Notes: generated from the sequence alone by a model not told the origin. A DNA stretch of 64,000 nucleotides from Valencia hispanica (GCA_963556495.2 OY747716.1:11918571-11982570), one strand, 5' to 3'; shown: positions 10,641-22,693, counted from the first letter of the stretch. Program-made: numbers and translations.

Positions 10641-11076
10641 AAAACTTACCTATGGGTATGAATAAAGTAATCTTGACCTTGAAGATGGCAAAAATGGGGG
10701 TTTATGTTTTCACAAAAAGCAGGTCAAGAAAAAAATTGCTTTTTACAAAGCCCCATTAGTCTGAACGATATGTCGCATCTCGGTCGTCTTTGAATGTGAC
10801 AGATTCACAAGTTTGCACCCGAGTATGCAGGCGCTGGTGAAATCAAATGCAGATGTTGTGACTGCTGCTTCGTTTCCACGCTCACCGTGTTTCACTTTGT
10901 TTGGAACAAAGGGTAAACACAGCTACCACAGAGACAGTATAAATAATGTGTAGAAAAACATTTCAGAAAGCCCCCAGTGTCATAAGCAATAATATGATCT
11001 AAAAAACCAAACTCACATAATTCCCCTGCTCTGTCTAAGTTATACACAATGGAATTAGATGATAGGGATGGGGAGT
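10641..11076. other. no gene seen
   Basis: Sequence between the Rex1-like remnant and the next inverted-repeat element. It contains only a 78-codon minus frame with no recognisable feature. Confidence 0.4.
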
Positions 11077-11804
11077 GTAAGTCTCCACCCCTTCCAGTCG
11101 ACCCATGGGTCCCCTGGCCGAAAAACAAGAAAAAAAAGAATGAAAGTCAATGGAGCGATAAAAGTTATTTTCTGTTCTGGTTTGCCTTACATATTACATA
11201 ATTACACATATGCTTTACCTCAATTTGAATGAAAACTAATAAAGTGCGTTTTGACTGTGTTTGTCATGTGATTTGTGATTTATTTGTTAGTAAAAATTCG
11301 GAATAAAAATGACTACAAATCAAAAGTCGCATATGTGATATATGACATCACGTTGGCTAGCATTAGCTAGCACTTGAAATCCTCAGAGACCTTATAGAGC
11401 TTGTCCTTCATGCTGGCTCTCACTCAACTGATTATTTCTTCCCTAGCATAGCTGGCACTTTCTATATGGTCAGACTTAAGAGTGGTTTACTCCATTTTTA
11501 ATACTTCTTTCTTCGTCCTGGAAGAACGATGCAAAGCTCTCTAAACTCACTGCCATTTTTCTTCTTCTTCTTCAGTTGTAGTCCACTACGTGTTTTCACA
11601 CGAAACATACAGTACCTTTTGCCGCCTGTCGAAAATTAGCGCTTTCTCTGCATCAAAATGTTTCTTTAAAATTCATGGACAACATATGTTAAATCCAGGG
11701 AACATTTCAAACGGGATCAGAAAAAAACTTTTATCGCTCCATTGACTCTCATACTTTTTGACTGTAGAGGACCCATGGACCGGATGTAGATGGGCGTGAC
11801 TTAG
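11077..11804. mobile_element. 728-bp TIR element (MITE), family unknown
   Basis: The two ends are inverted repeats of about 85-100 bases. The left end has TAAGTC..CCC, CCATGGGTCC and a core AGTCAATGGAGCGATAAAAG near 11140-11165. The reverse complement of the right end has the same blocks, with the core near 11730-11750. No transposase is encoded, the interior is AT-rich, and it includes GCTAGCATTAGCTAGC near 11355. It sits directly against the AAGTC-rich element of the right inverted-repeat arm. Target duplications are not clear, so the superfamily is unassigned. Confidence 0.75.
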
Positions 11805-11814
11805 GCTTCTTGTG

Positions 11815-12370
11815 GAGTACTTGAGTCCCGGACTTGGATTCAAGTCTAGACTCGAGTCTCGTTTAAGGTACTTGTGACTTGACTAGAGCAGCACACCAGG
11901 GACTCCCAGTTGGATCGTGACTAGCAACGTTAGGACTTGGACTTTAACTCCGACAAGTGAAATCACTATTGTTGGAATTAGCATGTAGTCGATGCTAATG
12001 TTGGCTTGTTATATTAGGTCAGATTACTGGACAAATTTAATAAAAATGTCCCAAATTCTTTGTAAGTGTCTAGGTGACATGTCGACTGTGTATTGTTTTC
12101 AAATTTATTTTAAACATGTTTTATTATGTTGCACATGCTACTGTGTTAGCTAGATGATAGCGTGGGAGCACTGAGTACATTAAAAAAATTAAATAAAGTA
12201 AGCCATATATAAAATCTACACCCTGCTCTCTTATTTTTTACTTGACTTGGACTGGAAGATTCCTTTTGCAATTTGGCCAGTAGGACTTAGTGACTTGACT
12301 TGGACCTAACCCTAAGTGACTTTGTCTTGCACTTGGACTCGAATGATGGTGACTTGACTACAACATTGGC
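11815..12370 (-). mobile_element. AAGTC-rich DNA element, second copy
   Basis: Reversed counterpart of 1126-1625. It carries the same AAGTC/GACTTGACTTGG clusters at both ends around an AT-rich centre with ATGTTTAAAATAAATTTGAA (in reverse). Termini match the first copy, giving a ~500-560-base family with at least a third partial member at 12925-13095. Confidence 0.55.
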
Positions 12371-12499
12371 GACAGTAGAGTATCGCAACAGGTAAGATAA
12401 GGACTTTCATGAATCAGGACAGATCCATAGAGCCAAGAGAAGCCAAGAGAAAACTCCTCTCTCTACCTTTTGCTGACGTATCACAGAAAATCCCACTCA

Positions 12500-12586
12500 A
12501 ACACTTTCAAGCACCTTGAATTACCATGTTGTTGAAAGTGTGCTATACAAATAAAATTGCCTTGCGTTGCCTTGCCTATGAAGTTT
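12500..12586 (+). mobile_element. short LINE 3' tail insertion
   Basis: AAGCACCTTGAATTACC, then TTGAAAGTGTGCT and AATAAAATTGCCTTGC with repeated CCTTG units. The same tail occurs at 46815-46893. It interrupts the right arm where the left arm has none, which dates it after the duplication. Confidence 0.7.
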
Positions 12587-12924
12587 GTGATTGTAACGAG
12601 AGAAAACATGGAAAAGTTTAGAAGACATGAGTTCTTTACGAGGCACTGTACAACTACAAACTCATTGCATTATACTGATGTGCTATAAAGTTTCAGAGCT
12701 AGACAGAATGGGGCATTCGCCGTCCACTCACCGCCACCATCACTTCTCTATCTTTACAGCCAGGACAGGTGCTGTCTATGAGGGACAGCTCGGTTATTGG
12801 ATTCCCTAACGGTCTGCCACTTTGTCAACTTGCCAGCCACCTCCATCCTTTCCCCTCCACCACATCAATCATGTGATCAACTAAATCACCATCATTTTTA
12901 ATTTCCTACCAAAAGTGTACTGGG

Positions 12925-13095
12925 GATATGTTGATTAATTATTGCTTTCAAATTAATTTTAAACATGATTTCTTATTTTGCACATGCCATTGTGTTAGCT
13001 TGATGATAGCGTTAGGGCATTGAGTAAAAAGTTGTTTTTTTTATAAAGTAAACCATGTATGGCTGCCGTTATTCTAGTCTTAAAATCTACACAAA
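12925..13095 (-). repeat. third fragment of the AAGTC-rich element
   Basis: Matches the centre of the element at ~12085-12235 in the same orientation: AAATTAATTTTAAACATG, GCACATGCCATTGTGTTAGC, GATGATAGCG. It keeps a CTAGTCTTAAAATCTAC segment that the left copy has and the right copy has lost. Confidence 0.65.
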
Positions 13096-14524
13096 GCAAG
13101 TACTGAAACGCTGATCAGTACCGGCTTCAGATTGTGCCGCAGCTGGTATGTATCTCTTTAAAAAGTGATTCTCTCATCCTTTGGGGCCACAATCACACAT
13201 AATGGAGACTGCGTTTTTAGTGTTTGTCATTGCATCACCCCAGACAAGATCACTGGGAGTCTCCTTTGGGAACTACTGTCCTCCCTGTGGTCCACGAGCA
13301 AAGGACCAAACCAAGCAAGTTTGACTAACAGGTTCCCAGAAATCTGCAGTCCAGAATCAAACAGTACTCAGCTGCAACAGCTTTCACAAACTAAACTACC
13401 TGGTTTATTTCAGCCTAAAGTGACTTAAAAACAGTTTCTATCTGACAGCAATAACCACCCTCAATGACATAAAAGTAATTTCTTAACACTACACTATAGA
13501 ATGGGATCGTGCAATAACAGAATGAATGGTGGTATGTGTGTATTTTTGGTAATACGGGAAGGATGTGTTGATTATTTATTTATTATTAATGCTGTATTTT
13601 ATTGAGGCACTAACTGTCTGGCACTTTTTTAATTTGGTTGTACAGTTTACAACGACAATAAAGGAAATTCGAATTTAATAAATCCATCACAAATGGCAAG
13701 CATGGATTTAATCAGAATCAGCTGATTAGTGCTGTGATAATTGATAGGACTCTTCTGCGCCTGATTACAGAGCCTCTACAGTCAAAGCTTTCCTCAGTCC
13801 TGTTAGTATGCTGTACTGAGGCAGCAGCAGGGTGAGCAGCTTTTTTTGAGTGTACATCTAATCTGTTTATATTATAGCGAATTGGAGAGGAAGTGCTCCA
13901 TTTCCATATATCATTAAGTAAAGATTATGACTAGATCAGTAGCAGATCAGTGTGAACCAGTGTGGTTGAACTCAGCTGTCTGAAAAAATGAGATGATTCA
14001 CATTTAATTCTTCATTTAACAAAACAAATCGGGCCAAGATGGTTTAAACCTGAGGTCTCAAAACTCCAGTCTTTGTTCCAAGAATTCCAAGAAGCTCTGC
14101 TTGGAGACCAGTCAAACATTGCCTGCCCCACCTCCATAAATCAGATACATTTTGACAAGGATGACGGCAATGGGTAATGGTTATGTACAACACCGTAACA
14201 GTGTAACAAACCCTTGTTGGTTCTGATCGTGCATGGTGCTAAAACAATTTTCCTCTATTCAAAAATACTTTATTCGTCTCATGAGAAATTGTTTATTTAT
14301 TCATGACAATATGAAGTCTTAATTGCAATGGAATATCTAGTTGCTGTTAGCTTGTCTGACGAAATACACCTCAACTGCGTTTACAAACCCTATCTAGGGG
14401 TTTGCCAGGCTGGCTGACAACATGTAGCAACAACAGCATTTTCTGCTGAATCTGGACAGTATTAGCTCATCTCTATAGGTTAAAACCAAAAATTCTGCCG
14501 GAACAATGGAGCAACTGCTCCTTC

Positions 14525-14525
<1 letters not shown>
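13096..14525. other. no gene seen; possible old LINE tail at 13545-13680
   Basis: Around 13620-13660 GTACAGTTTACAACGACAATAAAG resembles the 3' end of a retroposon. The rest has only short frames, including an 87-codon frame at 13165-13428 with no known motif. Confidence 0.4.

Positions 14526-14526
<1 letters not shown>

Positions 14527-14578
<52 letters not shown>
14527..14578. repeat. (TATC)13 microsatellite
   Basis: About thirteen uninterrupted TATC units lie directly against the tail of the minus-strand L2 fragment. Confidence 0.95.
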
Positions 14579-15060
14579 AAGCGCTTTTCATTCAAATTGC
14601 ATCTCAAAGTGCTTTACATATTCGAACTACCCCACATAAAACCACATTCCCATCCCTCCCTTAAAGAATTAAAAACATGATCGCAGTTATAACCCCCTCC
14701 CTCCAAACCAACCCTCATGCACATTCTCTTAAAAGTAAAAATTAAAAGGACATAGGGCCGAGTAGAGATGAGCCAGGTAAGGAAACGCCATCGGAGGAGC
14801 CATCTGCACCAGCAGCAGCACATCAACAGCAGCAGCTGAGGCACTGACACAGGGCGCCCAGAGGAGGCGAGGCCAAGACCCCCACCTCCACCCAAGCGCT
14901 ACCTGGAGAGCACCCAGGCAGCTACAGCTGACCACTGCTCCCGAGGCAGAGGGCTCCCATAGAGGAAACACTGGAAGGAAGATTAAAATAACAGGTTAAA
15001 ATGTAAAAATAACTGGGATAAATGTGATAAGATTAAATATTTTGAAAGGTTAGGGTGAGA
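14579..15060 (-). mobile_element. L2 3' UTR fragment, minus copy of the 8013-9524 family
   Basis: The reverse complement matches 8970-9524. It has AAGCGCTTTTCATTCAA at the tail side, the CACATAAAACCAC block, and a shared frame reading MFPLWEPSASGAVVSCSCLGALQ in both copies. No RT codons remain. The 80-codon frame at 14729-14971 is conserved because the DNA is a copied UTR, not because it is a gene. Confidence 0.85.
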
Positions 15061-15163
15061 AAATCTTTAAAAAATCTGATCCCTCCCCTGTAGTATGAGA
15101 AATTCATAAAGTAGATCTCTGTTAATTCTTAATGTTGTTTTTTTAACCCTAAAAACAAATATC

Positions 15164-15691
15164 AGAAAGAATTGCTGGGGGGCACGGTGGCGCAGCTCGT
15201 AGCTTGCCTCACCTCACAGCTAGAAGGTCCTGGGTTCAATTGCCGCCGGGGACGCTGTGGGTGCTGAGGGTGTGTTTGTTCCCCCGCATCATCGGCACCC
15301 ACACCCTGGGTGGGGTTGGTGTGGAGTTTGCATGTTCTCCCCGTGTTCCCTTGAGCAGCTAATGTGAGCTACTCCCACAAAAACATGCACTAGTCCTGGG
15401 GCTGTATACTGCCTCCTCCTGGCCGGCCGGGGCGCCCGCGGGGTTGGGGAGGATCTGGCTGGAATAATGTGATCCTTCCACGCGCTACGTCCAGCCAGAG
15501 AAACCCCGCCCCATCAGGTGAAAAGAAGGGCCTGCTCACTGCCCAAGCATGGAGGCTTGGGTTTCAGTGCGGGGCTGGCAGAGGGAGAGTGGAACCCCAG
15601 GGCTGGAACTAGGTAGGAGCACTGGGTGATAAATAATGGGAGAAAAACTGTGGGATAAAAAAAATCTAAAAAAAAGAAGAAAGAATTGCTG
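15164..15691 (+). mobile_element. tRNA-headed SINE with perfect 14-bp target duplication
   Basis: AGAAAGAATTGCTG occurs at 15164-15177 and exactly again at 15678-15691. The 500 bases between begin GGGGGCACGGTGGCGCAG. An RNA polymerase III A box (TGGCGCAGCTCG) and B box (GGTTCAATTGC) lie in the first ~65 bases, as in tRNA-derived SINEs. The body is GC-rich and the 3' end is an A-rich tail (ATAAAAAAAATCTAAAAAAAAG). The exact duplication shows a recent LINE-driven insertion and fixes both ends. A minus-strand 64-codon frame inside it is not a gene. It is unusually long for a SINE, and its body may be a fusion with another repeat. Confidence 0.92.
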
Positions 15692-16781
15692 AATTTCAGT
15701 ACAACCATTATTCACCTCTGAGTTGGTTCAGTCCACCAACTCACCAAGTGAGTGGAACCCTCGTGTTGCTCTGCAAACAGGAAGATCAACAATATAAAGT
15801 CTGAAAGCAGGTACATTTTTGCCAGCATATGCACAGTTGAATTTAGACACAGACAAAATAATTATTGCTAAATGCTACATTGTGAGACCAAACTTAGTGA
15901 TTAGATTTGTTTTAGAAATGCACTTCCTCTTTAGACCATTCTTCTGCTGCCATTAGTTGAGTACAAGCGGATTTTATCTGCACTGTCATCTACTGTATAA
16001 AATAAGAGCAACAGTGCTGCAACAACAGCTGAAACGATGGTGAAGCAAAGGAATCAATGAGTCTGGAGGATGGAACAGGCAAACGGTGGTGCAGAAATCC
16101 AGAGTAAAACAAAAAATCTTCAGGCAGATATGGAAATGTGGAAAAATTAGCTTTTTTCATTTTTTTGCCATAGCTTCTAATTCTGCAGGAGTAAGAGAGA
16201 CAAAGTGAGAAGAAAGTAGTTGGTAAATAGCAACAAAACAGTGAGGGAGCAAATGACTGTGGGACAACAAAGAATCCTAATGTTCTAATCAGCATCAGTA
16301 CTAAGCCAACATTTGTGTTTACTATCTTCATTGTTTTTAGTACAGTAATGCTAACTGACTGCCACAACATTGATATACAAAAATCTTTGTATATCTGTAG
16401 TGTAGGCTGTTGTGTTTAAAAAGGCATTGAAATGGCCCTGATGGTAATTCATCCTACTTCATCATGTAGCAGAGATTTAAACTATAGCTCAAATTGGGTA
16501 CACTATGTACTAACAATAGTTTAATAAACATAATCCCAGTCAAATCCATGTGTGATATTCAGCATTTGTATTCATCAGTAAGACAGACAACTTTACAGCA
16601 TAAAACTAGTAGGAAACCCAGTGCCAGATGAATTTAGCTGGGGAGGGTGTGGCTTATTTTGGGGAGGCTCAGTAAACTGTCTTTTTATTTTAACCCTGCA
16701 CGTTTTTACGTCCTGGTGGCGATACGTTACAAACTTCCAGAATCAAATCGACCTTATTTTGCGACACCCATTCTATTTATA
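15692..16781. other. no gene seen
   Basis: AT-rich unique sequence. The 126-codon minus frame at 15990-16370 has no motif or splice logic that I recognise, and I do not call it. Confidence 0.45.
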
Positions 16782-17857
16782 TACAAACTCAGCAAAAAAA
16801 GAAACGTCCCTTTTTCAGGACTGTGTTTTTCAACAATAATGTTGTAAAAATCCAAATAACTTCACAGATCTTCATTGTAAAGGGTTTAAACAATGTTTTC
16901 CATGCATGTTCAATTAACCATAATCAATTAATTAACATGCACCTGTGGAATGGTCGTTAAGACCTTAACAGCTTACAGAAAGTAGGCATTTAAGGTCACA
17001 GTTCTAAAAACGCAGGACACTAAAGAGACTTGTCTACCGACTGTGAAAAACACCCAAAGAAAGATGCCCAGGGTCCCTGCTCATCGCGTGAACGTGTATT
17101 AGGCATGCTGCAGAGAGGCATGAGGACTGCTGATGTGGCTAGGGCAATAAATTGCCATGTCCGCACTGTGAGACGCCTAAGACAGCGCTACAGGGAGACA
17201 GGAAGGACAGCTGATCATCCTCGCAGTGGAAGACCACGTGTAACAACACCTGCACAGGATCGGTACGTCCGAATATCACACCTGCGTGACAGGTACAGGA
17301 TGGCCACAACAACTGCCCGAGTCACACCAGGAACACACAATCCCTCCATCAGTGCTCAGACTGTCCACAATAGGCTGTGAGAGGCTGGACTGAGGGTTTG
17401 TAGGCCTGTTGTAAGGCAGGTCCTTACCAGACATCACCGGCAACAACGCCCCCTATGGGCACAAACCCACCTTCGTCTGGGACCTGTTTGATCGCAGGGT
17501 AAGGGCTAGGGCCATTCCCCCCAGAAATGTCCAGGAACTTGCAAGCGCCTTGGTGGAAGAGTGGGGTAACATCTCACAGCAAGAACTGACAAATCTGGTC
17601 CAGTCCATGAGGAGGAGATGCACTGCAGTACTTCAAGCAGCTGGTGGCCACACCAGATACTGACTGGTACTTTTGAGCCTCCTTCATTCAAGGACACATT
17701 ATTCTATTTCTGTTAGTCACATGTCTGTGAAACATTTTTAATTTATGTCTTATGGTGTTGACTCTTTTAGTGTTCATACAAATATTTACACACATTAAGT
17801 TTACTGAAAGTGAAAACAGTTGAAAGTCAGAGGACTTTTCTTTTTTTGCTGAGTTTA
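16782..17857 (+). mobile_element. internally deleted Tc1-like transposon
   Basis: Inverted ends carry AAACTCAGCAAAAAAAGAAA at the left and its mirror TTTCTTTTTTTGCTGAGTTT at the right, next to TA-rich DNA. Between them are the 5' and 3' parts of a Tc1 transposase gene joined near 17472. About 0.6 kb of the usual ~1.6-kb element is missing. This end sequence belongs to a Tc1 family widespread in fish. Confidence 0.9.
17030..17663 (+). pseudogene. Tc1 transposase, catalytic core deleted
   Basis: The protein would bind transposon ends and cut with a DDE triad. The N-terminal paired-like helix-turn-helix survives: GMRTADVARAINCHVRTVRRLRQRYRETGR and the GRPR linker at 17130-17250. A small deletion near 17083 puts the natural ATG (17064) out of frame. 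AGG CTG AGA has become CTG TGA near 17379, a stop. After the deletion junction near 17472, reading resumes at VWDLFDRRVRARAIPPRNVQELASALVEEWGN and ends with MRRRCTAVLQAAGGHTRY before TGA at 17661. All three catalytic acidic residues lie in the missing part, so this copy could only be moved in trans. Confidence 0.88.
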
Positions 17858-20075
17858 CATATTAAACATTATAGGAAGGCTGGGTTTCTTGTGATTCCAA
17901 TTATGTATTCCAGTCAAGCATCCAATCATAACTGTAGACACTGTAAACGCTTTTGTCAAACCATGCAGAAAGAAAAATAATGTACGACTCACTGTTCATA
18001 GCCTTAATATCATTGACAGAAGAGAGCTATCATGAACAAAATTTGTATTTTTACATTCACAAGGGTCCAGTTAATGTCGTCCAATAAAACAGCTAGTCCA
18101 CAACAAGTCTTACTCCCACAATCTAACATAACCTTGGTAAATTCATTCCTTGTGTGTAAGTTTTCATCATAACTATCCTTAGCATACTCATTTTACCCTA
18201 AAAATAGAACAGTGCCCCTCGTCTTCTTCTTCCTCTTTGTGATATTTATTGGTGGTTGGCAAACAACAGATTGGTGCATTACCACCCCCGACTGGTACGG
18301 AATGGCGATCAGAATATGACTCAAGCTGGCACTTGCCTCTCCAAGACTCGTGATGTATTAGCATCACCCCTGCTTGTGTTAGCTTTGCCCTTTTTTATAT
18401 TAAGCAAAGCTCTTATGTCCATTTTGGCATACAACCGTATCAAAGTATCTTCTTTAATGCATACAAAGGTCCCAATTAATAGCCTAAAGCACCCTCGGCT
18501 GGTTTTATTGGGTCAATTCATTTCATGGTAATATGTATTGGGCGGGACGATACCTGAATAGGCCTTTAGCACCAATAAATATAATGAAGACAGTAAATAC
18601 CACCTGGAAAATAAAAACAAATAGGACATTTTTCCAGATATTTGAGAGTCGCCCTGTATAAATCTGTATAATATGTACTCTTTGTTTTTGTTTTCACAAA
18701 TGGTATTAGATCTATTTTACAAAGAGCGTGCATAAAGAGTTACACAACTCTCCCTGGATTTTTAAAATAAAATTGCTTCTATCTTGCTACAATCTTAATA
18801 CGAATGCATGGATACATATTTAAGAGGATCATCTCCAGACAATCATGGTGGACCTCGCCAAAATTTTGTCCCAGTCCAGTCCTGGATACAGTGCCAAAGA
18901 GCTATTTCCGAAAAACCTGCTGTACCATTTAAGGTTTGTAGAAACTGCTGACAGTTGATTTTATAGGAGAACGATGTCTTACGGCAAAGGGAACCAGCTA
19001 GATTTTAGACTGCAATTACAATAACCCTGTTGAACTCCTGACTCCGTGCTCTGGTTCCAGAGTCACACTCTTTAAGATTTGACAGTCGTGCTGTTCTGCA
19101 ACTAATGTCAGTTTCTGCCTTTCATTTCCAAGTTCAATAAAGACTTTAACCTTTCTTTATAGGATCTTCTCCATGCAGACAGGTGAGAGAGATGCACGAA
19201 GAAAGAACAAAAGAGATAAAGACTGAAGTCTCATTTCCTGTCCAGGACTGCAGTTATTCAACATGATGATGATTCCCATCCTCTCTTCTGTCCCGGTCCA
19301 TCGGAAATTCCTGCACCCGCCGTTCAGACAGACAGATAGGAATATACAAGTTACTCAGACAGGAATGTACATCAAAAATCTCTGAAGATTAACCTTTTAT
19401 TTTCCAGCAGAGGTAAGGAGGGACCTCTTAATTTCGCAACATTTTCACAGCTTCAACTAGTCATTTAAGCATCAGAAGTAAAACTCTTAGATGCACAACC
19501 GATGGTTAAACCACTCTCTGTATAACGAAGCAAGGAGCTGTGTCAGAGACAGAAACACCAGCAGGACACAGGTGGTGGAAACAGGGCACTCGGAGGTCAA
19601 TTCTAATGCTTTGCATGGATGAGCAGAGTTTATTTGAAAGGGAAATTCTGTGGATGTTCATGCCTCTCCTGCTTCTGGATGAAGATCAGAGCTCTGAATG
19701 AGCAGCTGGAAAACGTGACCCGGGGTATTTGTATACGATCCCAAAAACATAGCGACTTCATAGTCCTGCCTGTATGGTTGAATAGGCCCGCTGAAAAAGT
19801 GATACTTCAACCTGACTCATATACAGGATCTGTGTAAACAGGCCATGTTCATCTGAAGATGTATGTCTCAATTTTCCTTGTTGTTATTCCTTGGTGTGCA
19901 CTTCTCTGCCGCTGTATTGCTCTCTCCATCTCCCCCACTGCTCTCTGTCTCTAAATGTGTTTATATAAGAGCTCAAGACTCTCTTAGGAACTTTCTCTCT
20001 GCACAGAAAGCTGCTGGAGAGGGGACTCGAGGAGGAGGAAGGGAAGTCTCCGTCTGCTCAGAAGAACAGGTGATC
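17858..20075. other. mostly unique DNA; repeat fragment at about 18225-18330
   Basis: CTTCTTCTTCCTCTTTGTGA followed by TATTTATTGGTGGTTGGCAA and GGTGCATTACC resembles the edge of a common vertebrate DNA repeat. I see no gene in the remainder. Confidence 0.4.
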
Positions 20076-20215
20076 CCTTTGCCTTGCTAAAGTATTCATA
20101 CCCCGTTCTGAAATCTATTTTATCATGTCGAAACGGCCGTAGACAGATCAACACAAAATGGTGCATCATTTCTAGAATTTTTCTGCTTCAAGAAATGCTT
20201 TTTCGAAAAATTATC
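20076..20215 (+). mobile_element. solo Tc1 end fragment
   Basis: TTGCCTTGCTAAAGTATTCA starts a typical Tc1 inverted end, continuing into TTTTATCATGTCG and CAACACAAAATGGTGCATCA. No partner end or transposase is nearby. Confidence 0.6.
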
Positions 20216-21744
20216 CCCTCTGGTTTTGGATGTTGTGCAGCTGGAAGGAGTTTCGCTCTTACTTTTTTACTTTCAGTTATTAGGATGCGCACCCGTGGCA
20301 ACATGGTATTGTTTTTACAACTTGGAGCAGCTGATTAGCATCTCAAAAGCTTAAATTCAAACCTGAACTATGACCCTTAATTCCAGAGAAGTTGGATCAT
20401 ATTCCAGACTCCGACGTCTCTTGAACCATAAGGCCAAGACAGAGATTTAAAGAGGAGCAGGGTAAGCAAATGAGGTGGATTAGCAGTGCTTGTCAACAAC
20501 TAATGGTGTCATCCAGGACATGTTAAAGTGGAATATTATCTCTGCCTCCTGGATTTTTGAGCTGTTAGCATGTCATGACAGTCATGAAAATGAATCCAGC
20601 TCACATCTTCAGCCCCAATTTCTGGCATTATGAAATACCTGCCTCCCCCTTTTACACAGTCCATAATAGTTTTGCTTGTACAAAGTGGTCCACTTCAAAT
20701 ACATCATTTTATTTTAATACTCTGTGGTTTGGCTAAGCAGCAGTAAATGGGGCTACCATAATAAAAGGCAGAACAAGAGACTTAAGAAGAGCTGATAAGT
20801 AGTAATAAGTAGTCACAGGAAAAAGGAGATTAATGGAAGATGAAGGTTAGTAAGGAGTCTGAGCTTGGAAGAGAGAGCCAGGTTTGAATACACAGCTACA
20901 CTAACAGGACAATGTGACTTAAAAAAAAAATCAGAATGCAAGATGAAGTGAGCTTTAAAAATGAAGGCAAACAATGATTTTTTATATGAGAGATATGATG
21001 GAGATATTTGTGCAACAGCATAGGTGCATGCACCTTATACATAAACAAAGGTAAGTTCATACATGATTTTAATTTTTTTTTAAGATAAGCCAAAAGAAAC
21101 AATTTTTGTTTACAAAATATTGAATATATTATTATTATTATTATATATTTTTCTTGCTATCATATTGTTAAATAGCATGGAATTGACTAAACCCTTAACA
21201 TGCCTGCAATTTCTGCCCTACATTTTAAAAACACATACCCAAATCCTAATTAAAGTTGTTCTTGAACCATTTTGAGTGGAGACATGGCTGGGGTCTCTTT
21301 GGAAAGAAAACACTGTGAACTTTCTCCCAGAACAGTAATAATATGTCTAAGAGCTATTGTTACCAAGTAATATAATTTTTAACACACTGGAAAAGATTAA
21401 ATTAAATATAATTGTTTTCTTGATTGGCATATATCAATGGAATCACAAGACTCTTAGCTTTACAATGACATAAAAATATGTCATTGAAGTTCATTCATAA
21501 AAGTTAGAAGTCAGAAGATCGGTGGATTTAAACCCGGACGTGGGACGGGCCCACCGGTGTGTCCTAGGAATGCTAACGGATTAAAGCATAATTAAAAGTT
21601 GTTAAAATAACAAGATATTCAAATAAAAGTAAAAACTGAAATAGAAGCTTTTAATTTGGGTTTATAGCTCTAATTTCAGAGGAGTCAGTAAGTGCCTCAC
21701 CAGTCATGAACATCACCGCATGTTACTGATACACAGGCACCACC
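20216..21744. other. no gene seen
   Basis: AT-rich sequence with a short (ATT)n run near 21128-21142 and A/T homopolymers. No supportable coding region. Confidence 0.45.
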
Positions 21745-21885
21745 GGGCCCTCTGACCAAGGAGGGTGAAGTGTCTTGCCCAAGGACACAAGGACTGAAAT
21801 GGACGAGGGTTCCAACTATTGGCAACCCTATCGGTTATGGGATGAACTCTTACCGAACTCCTACCACCTGAGCCACAGTCCCCAG
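21745..21885 (-). mobile_element. tRNA-like SINE head fragment
   Basis: On the minus strand GACTGTGGCTCAGGTGGTAG supplies an A-box-like TGGCTCAGGTGG, followed downstream by TTGGAACCCTCG and CCTTGGGCAAGACACTTCAC. That last block is a hallmark of a common fish SINE-like repeat. The B box is degraded. Confidence 0.6.
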
Positions 21886-22693
21886 GAAGTTATGGTAATA
21901 ATATACTTTTTCTCTACCATTGCCTTTGTGTTTTTCACAGGAAACAAAGACTTCCTCCCTGCACAGCTCCCTCTGTCTGACTGTACAGGCATACACAACA
22001 GGGTCTTGGTACTGTTGAGCAGCAAAACCCTGCTGTGTAAACCTGCAACTTCAACAATCAGGAGCACCAAGCTAAACTTCTGAGGCAGGGCAAACCTTCC
22101 TCAAAATATGGAGTACAGTAAAAAAAGAAGAACTTTGATATAATACATCTGGTTTTCCTGCTGCCCGCTGAAACTGGTTTAGGTTTGTCCCTTCACCAAT
22201 CACACTAATCATCTCAATGCATGCTTCGAGTTGACATCCTCTAGCAGGCAGCTCCTTTTTGTACCCTAACAAGTCCAGTATGAAAAGATCAAACTCTTCT
22301 GAGTATAAAACAAATTAACCCCCAACATGCTGCTGTACAACACTGTTTCTTACAGCTTCTGTGCCAAACAAGTCTTCTTCCTTCAGTAGCAACTTTCACA
22401 CCGAAGAGTTTTGCTATCGGCATGACCAGTTACTGGTTATATGGTATGGTGGACATTCACAGATCAAGAAAAAAGAACACATGTTAGAGTTTCCGAACAG
22501 CTGTTCACCTGTCGGGACCAGAAAAGCTGAAAATAGTCTATATGATGTCACCAGCCAACATTTGACTGGATTCAACTTTCATTGCTTTAACCTAATCCGT
22601 TAGCGTGATGTTTGTTTACAGAACAAATGATTATTCGAGTGTCTTGAAACCAGGTTTTGGGTTACCCATTCGTATTCTGTATTTTTTTAAACG
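21886..22693. other. no gene seen
   Basis: Two overlapping ~70-100 codon frames at 21775-22083 partly overlap the SINE. Nothing else is recognisable. Confidence 0.4.

Larger units (their letters stand above)
11815..12916 (-). repeat. right arm of the long inverted repeat
   Basis: Reverse complement of 722-1625. In addition to the left arm it carries more AAGTC motifs, ~45 extra bases next to the Tc1-like end (near 12651-12700) and an inserted LINE tail at 12500-12586. The outer edge is AATTTCCTACCAAAAG at ~12900-12916. Confidence 0.75.

Noticed and set aside
15990..16370. 126-codon minus-strand frame
   Set aside because: No domain, no credible promoter or splice context, and AT-rich composition like the surrounding DNA.
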